A DNA stretch of 6,422 nucleotides. Source: an uncultured Lachnospiraceae bacterium. GTDB taxonomy: Bacteria; Bacillota; Clostridia; Lachnospirales; Lachnospiraceae. Below the pieces are notes generated by a model, which saw only the letters and a program-made list of their open reading frames with translations, had not been told where the DNA came from and did no database searches. Location: contig CAMWLB010000180.1 in NCBI GenBank assembly GCA_947174985.1, positions 1 through 6,422 of the forward strand. The letters run 5' to 3'. The translations under genes and the position numbers were made by a program. Shown one piece after another: positions 1 to 6,236 of the stretch. Positions within the stretch are counted from its first letter, which is position 1. Every line of letters begins with the position of its first letter.

Positions 1-1
1 G

Positions 2-106
2 AGTTATCAGGAGATTGCGGACAAGATGCAGAAAAGCGTGCTGCAGGTGAAGAGCGCGATACACCGTGCCAGAAAAACACTGCGGAAAAGGAGGGATAGC
101 AGATGA
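2..106 (+). CDS. ECF-type RNA polymerase sigma factor, C-terminal end (region 4.2), partial
   Basis: The window opens inside this gene; only the last 34 codons before the TGA at 104-106 are present. The visible peptide begins SYQEIADKMQ, continues VLQVKSAIHRARKTL and ends in a basic tail (RKRRDSR). This is the helix-turn-helix of sigma-70 region 4.2: a 'SYxEIA' first helix, a turn, then a recognition helix of the 'VKSxIHRARKxL' type that contacts the -35 element. The usual glycine in the turn is replaced (KMQKSVLQV), but the pattern is otherwise standard for extracytoplasmic-function sigma factors. The stop overlaps the next start (ATGA, 103-106), so the downstream membrane protein is probably translationally coupled and functionally linked, as sigma/anti-sigma pairs usually are. 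Regions 2 and 4.1 and the promoter lie outside the window. Which ECF group it belongs to cannot be judged. Confidence 0.85.
   Translation, partial: SYQEIADKMQKSVLQVKSAIHRARKTLRKRRDSR
88..94 (+). promoter_or_regulatory. Ribosome binding site that sets the membrane protein start at 103
   Basis: AAGGAGG lies 8 bases before the ATG at 103, inside the end of the sigma factor gene. It is the only strong Shine-Dalgarno sequence near the 5' end of the next gene. It therefore fixes the start in a reading frame different from the one that encodes most of the protein, which is the key argument that a frameshift lies downstream. Confidence 0.75.
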
Positions 107-887
107 GCGGCAGAGAAGAGGAATTTATGGCGGGCGTCTGGAAAAAGGCGAGGAAAAGGAGCAGGCGGTTCGGGCGGCCAAGGTGCTGTTGTCAGAAACA
201 GCGAAGCCGGATTTTGCGGGTTTTATGATAGACACATTTGTGAACATCGGCGTAAAGCAGTTATATGCGGGTATGGCGGATGTTATCAGTATTGCGTTTG
301 TGATAACCGTGCTGTCTGTGTATCTGCTGGTGCAGGTTATGCTGGACAAGGGAGAAAGCATTTATGCGGCGGCATTTTGCAGCGCGCCTCTTTTGTATGC
401 AGGTATCTTTGTGCTCTCGTGGATAAAGGAGCGGGGAAGTGGCAGCTATGAACTGCAAATGTCCTGTAAGTACACTTTTTTCCATGTGCTTGCCGCGCGG
501 ATGCTGGGAGAATGTTTCCTGGGATTTGTTTTTAATGGTATGTACGCGTTTGCGCTGGCGCTGCGGTATCGGGCGGACGGCATACGGTTGTTTGCGGTTT
601 CCTTCAGCTCCCTCATGCTGTTTTCCCTGCTGTTTGCCGCAGGGTTGTTGTGGGGCAGGGGAATCAGGAGTGCGCTATGCTGCTGTGGCGGCTGGTTTCT
701 GATAAATTTCCTTTTCCTGTTCTTTGCACCGGCTGTTTACGGGAGGCTGTTACAGGAGCTTCCGGTGCTTTTGTTTATCGGCGTGGGCGTATGCGGCATG
801 TGCCTGCATATCAGGCAGCTTATGTCTATTACTGCCCCGTCCTTCAGAAAGGAGTATACAAATGCTGCAAATACAAGATGTTACTAA
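103..887 (+). CDS. Six-TM membrane protein, possible regulator of the upstream ECF sigma factor; apparent frameshift near 142-147
   Basis: The start at 103 has an AAGGAGG site 8 bases upstream and overlaps the sigma stop as ATGA. From there the frame reads MSGREEEFMAGVWKK, then degenerates into an Arg/Cys-rich tail and stops at 226-228 (41 aa). The remaining coding potential lies in the -1 frame (GEEKEQAVRAAKVLL...) and runs to the TAA at 885-887. One extra A in the A5 tract at 142-146 would join them as VWKK-GEEKEQ, giving about 261 residues. The long part has a short charged cytoplasmic N-terminus and about six hydrophobic segments (roughly nt 273-345, 358-426, 485-565, 588-655, 670-735, 750-815). 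No catalytic motif is visible and I do not recognise a named family. Its position directly after an ECF sigma gene and before an ABC ATPase suggests a membrane anti-sigma or accessory transporter subunit; this is inference. In-frame starts after the shift (GTG 183, ATG 225) lack good ribosome sites. Confidence 0.7.
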
Positions 888-1719
888 AAATTATCAAAAT
901 TTTGTTGCGCTTGAGCACATCAATCTGGAATTTGAAAACGGTATCTATGGGCTGCTTGCGCCGAACGGCGCGGGAAAAACCACGCTGCTGAAGCTGATAA
1001 CGACCCTGCTGTTTCCGACAGAGGGAAAAATTCTTTACGACGGGGTGGAAATCCGCAAACTGGACGCCCTCTATCGGGAAAAACTGGGCTTTCTGCCGCA
1101 GGACTTTGGCTATTACCGGGAATATACGCCGGAAAAATATCTGCATTATATCGGGGTGCTAAAAGGCATGGAGCGAAGAGAACTGCAGGACAAAATCGGA
1201 CAGATGCTGGAGTTGGTTGGTCTTTCGGAGCATAAGAACAAAAAGATGAAGAAATTTTCCGGAGGCATGATACAGCGTGTGGGGATAGCGCAGGCGCTGT
1301 TAAACGACCCGCAGATATTGGTGCTGGATGAACCTACGGCGGGTCTTGACCCGGGGGAACGTATGCGTTTCCGCAAAATACTGACCTCTCTGTCAAAGGA
1401 TAAGACCGTGCTGGTTTCCACGCATATTGTCTCTGATGTGGAATTTATTGCCAACCATATTGTGATGTTGAAGGACAAAAAAGTGCACTGTAACGACACG
1501 GTGGAAAATATCTGCAAAAAGCTGGAAGGAAGTATATTCGAGACAGTGGTGGAGGAAGAAGAGCTTTCCGGCTGGGAAGAGCGGTATCAGGTGGTTTCCA
1601 GACGCAGGGAAGGAAGGGACATCGTGATTCGCTTTATCAGCCGAAATGGCAGGCAGGGATGGCAGCCGGTAAAGCCGGGGCTGGAGGATGTGTTTTTGTT
1701 TCTCTATGGAAAAGAATAG
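862..1719 (+). CDS. ABC transporter ATP-binding protein (ABC-2/CcmA-type exporter ATPase)
   Basis: A 285-residue cytoplasmic ATPase that would power export through the permeases encoded next. All nucleotide-binding motifs are present: Walker A APNGAGKTT (33-41, Ala instead of the usual first Gly), Q-loop Gln80 in FLPQDFG, signature FSGGM (132-136) followed by IQR, Walker B ILVLDEP (152-158), D-loop AGLD (160-163) and switch His188 in VSTHIVSD. Residues from about 215 form an accessory C-terminal domain seen in many drug/peptide exporter ATPases. The start at ATG 862 is chosen because GGAG at 851-854 sits 7 bases upstream and the protein then begins with a normal beta strand (MLQIQDVTKNY); longer in-frame starts lie inside the preceding membrane gene. 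It overlaps that gene by 26 bases, and its TAG stop lies next to the next gene's AGGAGG site, indicating one operon. The substrate cannot be told from the sequence. Confidence 0.93.
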   Translation: MLQIQDVTKNYQNFVALEHINLEFENGIYGLLAPNGAGKTTLLKLITTLLFPTEGKILYDGVEIRKLDALYREKLGFLPQDFGYYREYTPEKYLHYIGVLKGMERRELQDKIGQMLELVGLSEHKNKKMKKFSGGMIQRVGIAQALLNDPQILVLDEPTAGLDPGERMRFRKILTSLSKDKTVLVSTHIVSDVEFIANHIVMLKDKKVHCNDTVENICKKLEGSIFETVVEEEELSGWEERYQVVSRRREGRDIVIRFISRNGRQGWQPVKPGLEDVFLFLYGKE

Positions 1720-1731
1720 GAGGATGGAAAC

Positions 1732-2862
1732 ATGGATTGCAGGAGGCAAGAGGTAAAGAGGATTTTGACAGGGCGTCTTTTTTGGATTTTATTTACAGGC
1801 GCTTTGGTTGTTAATTTTTGGTTTATCATAAATTACAGGGGAAATGTGCCGATGGTGGCTGCTGCTACCGTACTTGGGGAAAATGGTGTCCATCATGTGA
1901 CAGTGGAAAACCAGGAAGAAATCATTGCGGCGTTTGCGGGAAGAGAGCCCGGCAATGCACAAATAAGTGTGCGCAGTGCAGTGGAGGCGGTTCCCCATAT
2001 AGCAGAATACCTTGAGGCGGCGGATTTTGCGGAAATTTTCATAGAGGATTTAAGACTGACGGGAAAGGCGGCAGACATGGTCAGAAATGCTTGTGCGCCG
2101 TTGGAAAAACTGCTTTTGCGAGACAGAAAAAACGATACGGCCGTCTCCCTGTTTGTTCCTTGTACGGCGGGCTTTTTTGATTTGTTTTCCTACTTTCTGC
2201 CGATAGCCTGTACGGTGGAGGCTTCTCTTGCGGCTGTTCTGCTTATGCTGCGCTGCGTCAATGCGCCTTACGATAACCGATCCAAGGAGCTTGTCTATAC
2301 GACAAAAACAGGAAGAAGGCTGAACCGGCTGCAGACGGAAAGTGCGCTTTTTACCATACTATTGTTTGCTGTGGCGCTCTGGGGCAGCACCATTCTGCTT
2401 GCGGAAGGTGTGTTCCGGATGGGAGAGCTCTGGCAGGTGAAGGTGGGCAGCATGATGATGTTACATTTCTTTTATCCCATTATCTGCCGTTTTTCCATAA
2501 GCCTCAGCACATATATGCTGCTGCAGGCAGCGTTGTCCGTGTGTATGGCGCTGCTTTTTGGGATTGCGGCGGCGTTCTTTGTGACAAGGACGCACCGGAC
2601 AGTGACGGCATTTTTTATAATTAGTTTTTGCTGCGCGCTGGCGGCGGCTGCTGCAGAGATTGCGCCAAGGGATTCCCTGTTGTTTTTTATACTGCGCTTT
2701 CAGCCTGTGGAGTTTGTAAAAAAGGCGGGGCGGTGGTTTGCAAGCGGAGCGGGTTTTTTATCCGTCAGATACTATGAGGCGGTTTTTGGCCTGTTCTGGG
2801 GCGCGCTTTTGCTGCTGCTCCTTATCAGACAGTACAAAAAATTTAGGTTGGAGGATATTTGA
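1732..2862 (+). CDS. ABC-2-like permease subunit with extracytoplasmic domain (first of two)
   Basis: A 376-residue membrane protein preceded by AGGAGG (1718-1723) 8 bases before the ATG; that site overlaps the stop of the ATPase gene. Hydrophobic segments lie near residues 14-34, 147-173, 205-226, 261-284, 291-310 and 347-366. Between the first and second is a soluble stretch of about 110 residues (35-145), predicted outside the membrane. After the second, the short cytoplasmic loop reads DNRSKELVYTTKTGR (181-195), resembling coupling-loop sequences of ABC-2-type exporter permeases and matched in the next gene. The basic N-terminus (MDCRRQEVKR) fits a cytoplasmic start. The next gene begins at its end, so the two are likely made together and may form a heterodimeric channel with the upstream ATPase. 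The permease role is inferred from topology and gene order; the subfamily and substrate are unknown. Confidence 0.8.
   Translation: MDCRRQEVKRILTGRLFWILFTGALVVNFWFIINYRGNVPMVAAATVLGENGVHHVTVENQEEIIAAFAGREPGNAQISVRSAVEAVPHIAEYLEAADFAEIFIEDLRLTGKAADMVRNACAPLEKLLLRDRKNDTAVSLFVPCTAGFFDLFSYFLPIACTVEASLAAVLLMLRCVNAPYDNRSKELVYTTKTGRRLNRLQTESALFTILLFAVALWGSTILLAEGVFRMGELWQVKVGSMMMLHFFYPIICRFSISLSTYMLLQAALSVCMALLFGIAAAFFVTRTHRTVTAFFIISFCCALAAAAAEIAPRDSLLFFILRFQPVEFVKKAGRWFASGAGFLSVRYYEAVFGLFWGALLLLLLIRQYKKFRLEDI
2850..2854 (+). promoter_or_regulatory. Ribosome binding site deciding the second permease start
   Basis: GGAGG lies within the last codons of the first permease gene. It is 10 bases before ATG 2865 but only 4 before the alternative in-frame TTG at 2859, which is why ATG 2865 is preferred. 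Confidence 0.55.
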
Positions 2863-2864
2863 AC

Positions 2865-4016
2865 ATGTTGGAGCTTAAAAAGATAATAACAGTAAAAAAG
2901 CTTTTTCTGCTTTTGGGATTTTTTCTGTTGTATTTTCTGCCCGTCTTGAAGCCGTATGTAATGTTATATGCGGGAAGCTGGCAGATGGAGGCTGACTTGG
3001 CCGAAAAAATTGTATCACAGTACGGAACGGCGCTTTTACCGGAAGAATTTGAGCAGCTTAAAGGGCAGAGGCCTATATACGAAGCGGGGAAGACGGATAT
3101 TTTTATCGAACAGAATCCGGAGTATGCAGCGTTCAATGTGCACTCCTTAAAAGAACTTCTGAAATTGATAGAGAGAAGAGAATTGTCGTTGGAGGAAGAG
3201 AACCGCCTGTGGTTTAAGCTGTATGAAGGGGTTTCGTCGGAGGTTGTTGGGGAGGATATGGAGAGACTGATACTATTCGATATATGGGATTATTATATCG
3301 AGTCCTATGAACAGGCGGAGCAGGGAGGAAGACAATATGAGAATCTGACGCCGCAGGCGGAGAGAAGGGTAGAGGAGCGGAACAAGAAGGAAGTATACAG
3401 TCCGATTCCCTCGAATGTGACAGAGTATAATTTTGAACTGCTGCGCCGTTTTGCTGTTTTTATGATGCTCAGCACCACCTTTTTTGTGATGCCGTACATG
3501 GTGTCCGAGAACCGGAGCCGTATGCCGGCGTTACAGTACAGTTTTCGAAAAGGCAGATCCTATTATAAAAACAGGATGGCGGCAGTCGTCATTACGGTTC
3601 TGTGCATTGCGGCAGTGGAATGTGCTCTGTATCTATATTGTGCCGGAATAGACAGGGTGTTTGCATTCTGGAACTGTGCGCTTTCAGGTTTTGCCAGCGG
3701 CTTTATCGGGTGGCTTCCATGGACGCTGGGCAGCTATACGGTCTGCGTTCTGCTGTTGGCGGTATTGGCTTCTGTGGGACTTTCGCTGATTGTGTTTGTG
3801 ATTACAAATTATTTGTCCAGTCATGTAAGCGCCATTGCATGGCAGATTCCGGTTGCTGTTTTTAGCTGTGTGTACGGCGGCTTGGGCTGCTTTAAGTTAG
3901 GTGAAATCGACAAACCCATGCTCGTTGCACCGGCGGTTGGAATAGGCGTATTTGCAGTGGGGATTCTATTGGCGTTTGTGCAGGGACGAAGAGAAAAGAA
4001 AAAGGATGCAGTCTAG
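2865..4016 (+). CDS. ABC-2-like permease subunit with large extracytoplasmic domain (second of two)
   Basis: A 383-residue membrane protein starting 2 bases after the first permease's stop. An in-frame TTG at 2859 would add two residues but sits too close to the GGAGG site. The layout is: basic N-terminus, TM1 (about 12-34), a long hydrophilic region of about 160 residues (35-193) predicted outside the cell, then TMs near 195-214, 237-260, 288-316, 320-343 and 352-373, and a basic tail (RREKKKDAV). After TM2 the loop ENRSRMPALQYSFRKGR (215-231) shares the pattern [DE]NRS..Y[ST].[KR].GR with the first permease (181-195), so the two are distant relatives and probably pair in one transporter with the single ATPase. 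The outer region is charged and helix-like with no signature I know. It is the last gene of the operon; a 99-base gap follows, without a clear terminator. Confidence 0.8.
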   Translation: MLELKKIITVKKLFLLLGFFLLYFLPVLKPYVMLYAGSWQMEADLAEKIVSQYGTALLPEEFEQLKGQRPIYEAGKTDIFIEQNPEYAAFNVHSLKELLKLIERRELSLEEENRLWFKLYEGVSSEVVGEDMERLILFDIWDYYIESYEQAEQGGRQYENLTPQAERRVEERNKKEVYSPIPSNVTEYNFELLRRFAVFMMLSTTFFVMPYMVSENRSRMPALQYSFRKGRSYYKNRMAAVVITVLCIAAVECALYLYCAGIDRVFAFWNCALSGFASGFIGWLPWTLGSYTVCVLLLAVLASVGLSLIVFVITNYLSSHVSAIAWQIPVAVFSCVYGGLGCFKLGEIDKPMLVAPAVGIGVFAVGILLAFVQGRREKKKDAV

Positions 4017-4023
4017 TTTTGGA

Positions 4024-4052
4024 TTGAAAAGAGGCTATTTCTGTGGTAAAGT
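4024..4052 (+). promoter_or_regulatory. Candidate sigma-A promoter for the DUF4317 gene
   Basis: TTGAAA (4024-4029) and TAAAGT (4047-4052) are separated by 17 bases, with TGG directly before the -10 giving an extended -10 (TGn). The predicted transcript would start near 4059, leaving a leader of about 57 bases before ATG 4116. It lies in the gap after the transporter operon, where a new transcription unit is expected. The -10 matches consensus at only 4 of 6 bases, so this is a moderate call. Confidence 0.45.
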
Positions 4053-4100
4053 TTTTGGTAGCTGAGGCGGCAGAAGCAGGCGGCCAAAGACAAGAGATGT

Positions 4101-4107
4101 AAAGGAG
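4101..4107 (+). promoter_or_regulatory. Ribosome binding site deciding the DUF4317 start
   Basis: AAAGGAG lies 8 bases before ATG 4116. The upstream in-frame GTG at 4107 overlaps this site and so is rejected as a start. Confidence 0.75.
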
Positions 4108-4115
4108 TGGGGACC

Positions 4116-5261
4116 ATGAACAAGAAGGAAATAGCGGAAATCAAGAAACAGTTTACACAGGAGAAGTGCACGATTACCCGTATCTGCGGCTGCTATGTGG
4201 ATGGGGAAAAAAATAAAAAGACGGAGTTAAAGGAGGCGTTTCTCTCCCTGCCGGAGGAGGAGATTTTTAAGTATTTCAATATATTCCGCAAGGCGCTCTC
4301 GGGAAGCATAGGCAGAAATCTGCTCAATATGGAATTTCCGTTAGAAGCGGAGGAACAGGGCGGCGCGCAGGAATTTCTGCTGCGGCTGAAAAACACGGCG
4401 TTAAAGGACGACGCCCTGCTGGAAGAATTTTATGACAAGGTAATTGAGAATTATTATTCTGTGGAGAATTACCTGATTTTACTGATACATGCAGTATACG
4501 ACGTGCCCGGGAAGGCAGCGGATGGGGAGGAAATGTTCGACGCATCCGACGAGGTCTACGAGTACATATTATGCTGTATCTGCCCGGTTACATTGAGCAA
4601 GCCCGGGCTTGCCTATGATGAGGAGAATAATACCTTCAGAAACCGCACTTTGGACAGGGTGGTGGATATGCCGGATATCGGTTTTCTGTTCCCTGCCTTC
4701 AATGACAGGGGAACAGATATCCACAGCCTTCTGTACTATGCGGCTAAGCCGGAGGAGCTGCGCTTTGATTTTGTAGAGCCGGTGCTCGGCTGTGAGCCGC
4801 CCATGTCGGCAGGCGGGCAGAAGGAGACCTTCCAGACGCTTGTGGAGGAGACGCTGGGCGAAGAGTGTGAGTATGAGGTGGTAAAGAATATCCACGAAAA
4901 ATTAAACGAGATGATAGAGGAGAAAAAGGATGAGCCGGAGCCTGTGGTGCTGGATAAGGCTGAGGTGAAGAGGCTTCTGGAATACAGCGGCGTGGAGGAA
5001 GAGCGGCTCTCGGATTTTGACGAGCGTTACGACGCGGCAGCAGGCGAGAGGGCGCAGCTTGTTGCCTCCAATCTGGCAAACACAAGACAGTTTGAAATCA
5101 AGACGCCGGACGTGATTGTAAAGGTAAACCCTGAGAGGACGGATTTGGTACAGACAAGGATTATCGACGGCAGGCAGTGCCTTGTCATCGAACTGAACAA
5201 TGAAGTTGAAGTAAACGGAATTTCCGTGCGTATGGCGGGGAATGGAGAGACAGAGGAGTAA
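4116..5261 (+). CDS. DUF4317 family protein, function unknown
   Basis: A 381-residue soluble, acidic protein. I recognise it from its N-terminus, MNKKEIAEIKKQF followed by CTITRICGCYVDG (residues 18-30), and from a conserved central stretch (PDIGFLFPAFNDRGTDIH) and C-terminal segment (FEIKTPDVIVKVNPE). These are typical of the DUF4317 family found mainly in Clostridia, and the length fits a full copy. There are no TM segments or signal peptide, so it is probably cytoplasmic. No catalytic motif is evident and the family has no established function that I know. It has its own candidate promoter at 4024-4052 and so is probably not part of the transporter operon. The following gene is 58 bases downstream on the same strand with no terminator between, so the two could be co-transcribed. 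Confidence 0.85.
   Translation: MNKKEIAEIKKQFTQEKCTITRICGCYVDGEKNKKTELKEAFLSLPEEEIFKYFNIFRKALSGSIGRNLLNMEFPLEAEEQGGAQEFLLRLKNTALKDDALLEEFYDKVIENYYSVENYLILLIHAVYDVPGKAADGEEMFDASDEVYEYILCCICPVTLSKPGLAYDEENNTFRNRTLDRVVDMPDIGFLFPAFNDRGTDIHSLLYYAAKPEELRFDFVEPVLGCEPPMSAGGQKETFQTLVEETLGEECEYEVVKNIHEKLNEMIEEKKDEPEPVVLDKAEVKRLLEYSGVEEERLSDFDERYDAAAGERAQLVASNLANTRQFEIKTPDVIVKVNPERTDLVQTRIIDGRQCLVIELNNEVEVNGISVRMAGNGETEE
4673..4722 (+). repeat. Imperfect inverted repeat (hairpin) inside the DUF4317 gene
   Basis: TCTGTTCCC (4685-4693) and GGGAACAGA (4709-4717) form a perfect 9-bp inverted repeat around a 15-base loop. Outside it, GGATA (4673-4677) pairs with TATCC (4718-4722) across a 7-base bulge. It has no U-tract and lies mid-gene in a stretch encoding a conserved-looking peptide, so it may be chance or coding constraint. 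Confidence 0.5.
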
Positions 5262-5319
5262 GCGGGAAAGACGAAAAAGATTGGCCGTGCTGCTGAGCTG
5301 GTATAAGGGGAGATAATAT

Positions 5320-6102
5320 ATGAGGGCAAGAATCTATGACCGCAAAGAAAAGGCGTATTATATATCTGAGGTATACGGCATTTTAAATTGCGGACTTGAC
5401 AAATACCTTGTGGAAAAAAGGGAGGATGAGCAGACACTTGTATTAGTGGACTACACGGATTTTTCCACCGAGCCGCCGTATCCCGTATATGTGGAAAAAA
5501 TCGATGCAAATCCGCTGCCGTTTCCATGGGTAAACAAGGAAAAGGAGGAGATGGAGCATATCAATACCGCCGTCGGCGTGTCCGGTAAATACCATTATTT
5601 CAGGGGTTATGCATTTATCTGGGAGGAAAAAGAAGCATTGGCAGAGTTGATTGCCAAAGGCTGTATTGCAAAGGAAAGGCTGTGCTCTCACAAGATTGTA
5701 ACCAAATTATCCGACTGGAATTATGTGGAGAAGCAGCAGGATATCGATAATCTGATGGAACAATTCTGCGGCTTTCATGACTCGGTGCTAAAGGAGTTTA
5801 CTTACATAACGGGGGACTATGTGGCAGAAGACCAAAACATGCATCTGAGCGAAGCAGTGGCGAAACAAATCAGGCTTGTCTTTGAAAGCCAGTGGGCAAG
5901 AGGAATTGAGATGATTTTACTTGCACCGCGATTTATACAGCTTGTACCCCCTACTGAAAATTACCTTGCGGATTTGTATGATGCTTCTGTTTTTATTAAG
6001 GACTGCATGGTTTATTTTTATGACTCCTATATGGAGGCCATGCCCTCAACGTACCAGTACAGTTATTTTGCGGCGATGGGCATGAGGTGGAGATTTGTGT
6101 AA
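5320..6102 (+). CDS. Uncharacterised soluble protein with a FHDS-motif C-terminal domain
   Basis: A 260-residue protein with no TM segments or signal peptide. The start ATG 5320 follows AAGGGGAG (5305-5312) by 7 bases. It appears two-part. Residues 1 to about 70 read like a small beta-rich domain (MRARIYDRKEKAYYISEVYG... VLVDYTDFSTEPPYPVYVEK). After a charged linker come FRGYAFIWEEKEALAELI (94-111) and, from about 142, a region with QFCGFHDSVLKEFTYITGDYV (in 148-168), LVFESQW (186-192), IEMILLAPRFIQLVPP (196-211) and DLYDASVFIKD (218-228). The second part resembles a recurring 'FHDS/FHDA' family of hypothetical proteins in Lachnospiraceae that I know only by sequence pattern. No function is assigned. 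An immunity-type or sensor role is possible but unsupported. It may be read through from the DUF4317 gene, since no independent promoter is convincing. Confidence 0.75.
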   Translation: MRARIYDRKEKAYYISEVYGILNCGLDKYLVEKREDEQTLVLVDYTDFSTEPPYPVYVEKIDANPLPFPWVNKEKEEMEHINTAVGVSGKYHYFRGYAFIWEEKEALAELIAKGCIAKERLCSHKIVTKLSDWNYVEKQQDIDNLMEQFCGFHDSVLKEFTYITGDYVAEDQNMHLSEAVAKQIRLVFESQWARGIEMILLAPRFIQLVPPTENYLADLYDASVFIKDCMVYFYDSYMEAMPSTYQYSYFAAMGMRWRFV

Positions 6103-6150
6103 AGTTTGAATGGAACATTGAAAAGTGTACGCTATAACGGAAAATAGGGG

Positions 6151-6179
6151 TTGCAAAAAAGAATTTATCTGTGTATAAT
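6151..6179 (+). promoter_or_regulatory. Near-consensus sigma-A promoter before the Rpn remnant
   Basis: TTGCAA (6151-6156) and TATAAT (6174-6179) are separated by exactly 17 bases, matching the housekeeping consensus at 11 of 12 positions. An AT-rich spacer lies between them. Transcription would begin near 6186, about 20 bases before the leader hairpin at 6206. This is the best promoter in the window and lies 48 bases after the preceding gene's stop. Confidence 0.8.
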
Positions 6180-6205
6180 AGCGATAAGAGGAAAACCATA
6201 TCCTG

Positions 6206-6236
6206 TTTGTGCCATGAAAGGAGACTATGGCACAAA
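6206..6236 (+). promoter_or_regulatory. Leader hairpin with Shine-Dalgarno in the loop and start codon in the stem
   Basis: TTTGTGCCAT (6206-6215) and ATGGCACAAA (6227-6236) are perfect 10-bp complements enclosing the 11-base loop GAAAGGAGACT. The loop presents AAAGGAG (6217-6223) and the stem contains the ATG at 6227. An alternative fold pairs CCATATCCT (6196-6204) with AGGA (6219-6222) and TATGG (6226-6230), hiding both the ribosome site and the start codon. The two folds share bases and exclude each other. This suggests control of translation, but only base pairing is seen. Confidence 0.6.

Noticed and set aside
66..102. GTG at 66 as the start of the membrane protein (273 aa reading)
   Set aside because: It lies inside the sigma factor gene, has no ribosome site, and its first 27 or so residues are an out-of-frame reading of that gene and of the real N-terminus.
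724..861. Longer in-frame start for the ABC ATPase at 724
   Set aside because: It falls within the membrane protein gene; the residues before 862 are not ATPase-like, and a good ribosome site precedes ATG 862.
4032..4065. Weak hairpin (GCTA/TAGC) after the second permease as a terminator
   Set aside because: The stem is only 4 bp with a loop of over 20 bases and no U-tract; it also overlaps the candidate promoter.
4107..4115. GTG 4107 as start of the DUF4317 gene
   Set aside because: It overlaps the AAAGGAG site that serves ATG 4116.
5281..5307. Possible promoter TTGGCC...TATAAG before the FHDS-motif gene
   Set aside because: The spacing is only 15 bases and the predicted transcript start would fall after the ribosome site, so it could not serve this gene.
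5027..5527. 166-residue minus-strand open frame across the DUF4317/FHDS genes, and other antisense frames
   Set aside because: They lack ribosome sites and protein-like patterns, and they overlap well-supported + strand genes.
6103..6150. Terminator after the FHDS-motif gene
   Set aside because: I found no GC-rich stem followed by a T run; read-through toward the Rpn remnant is possible.
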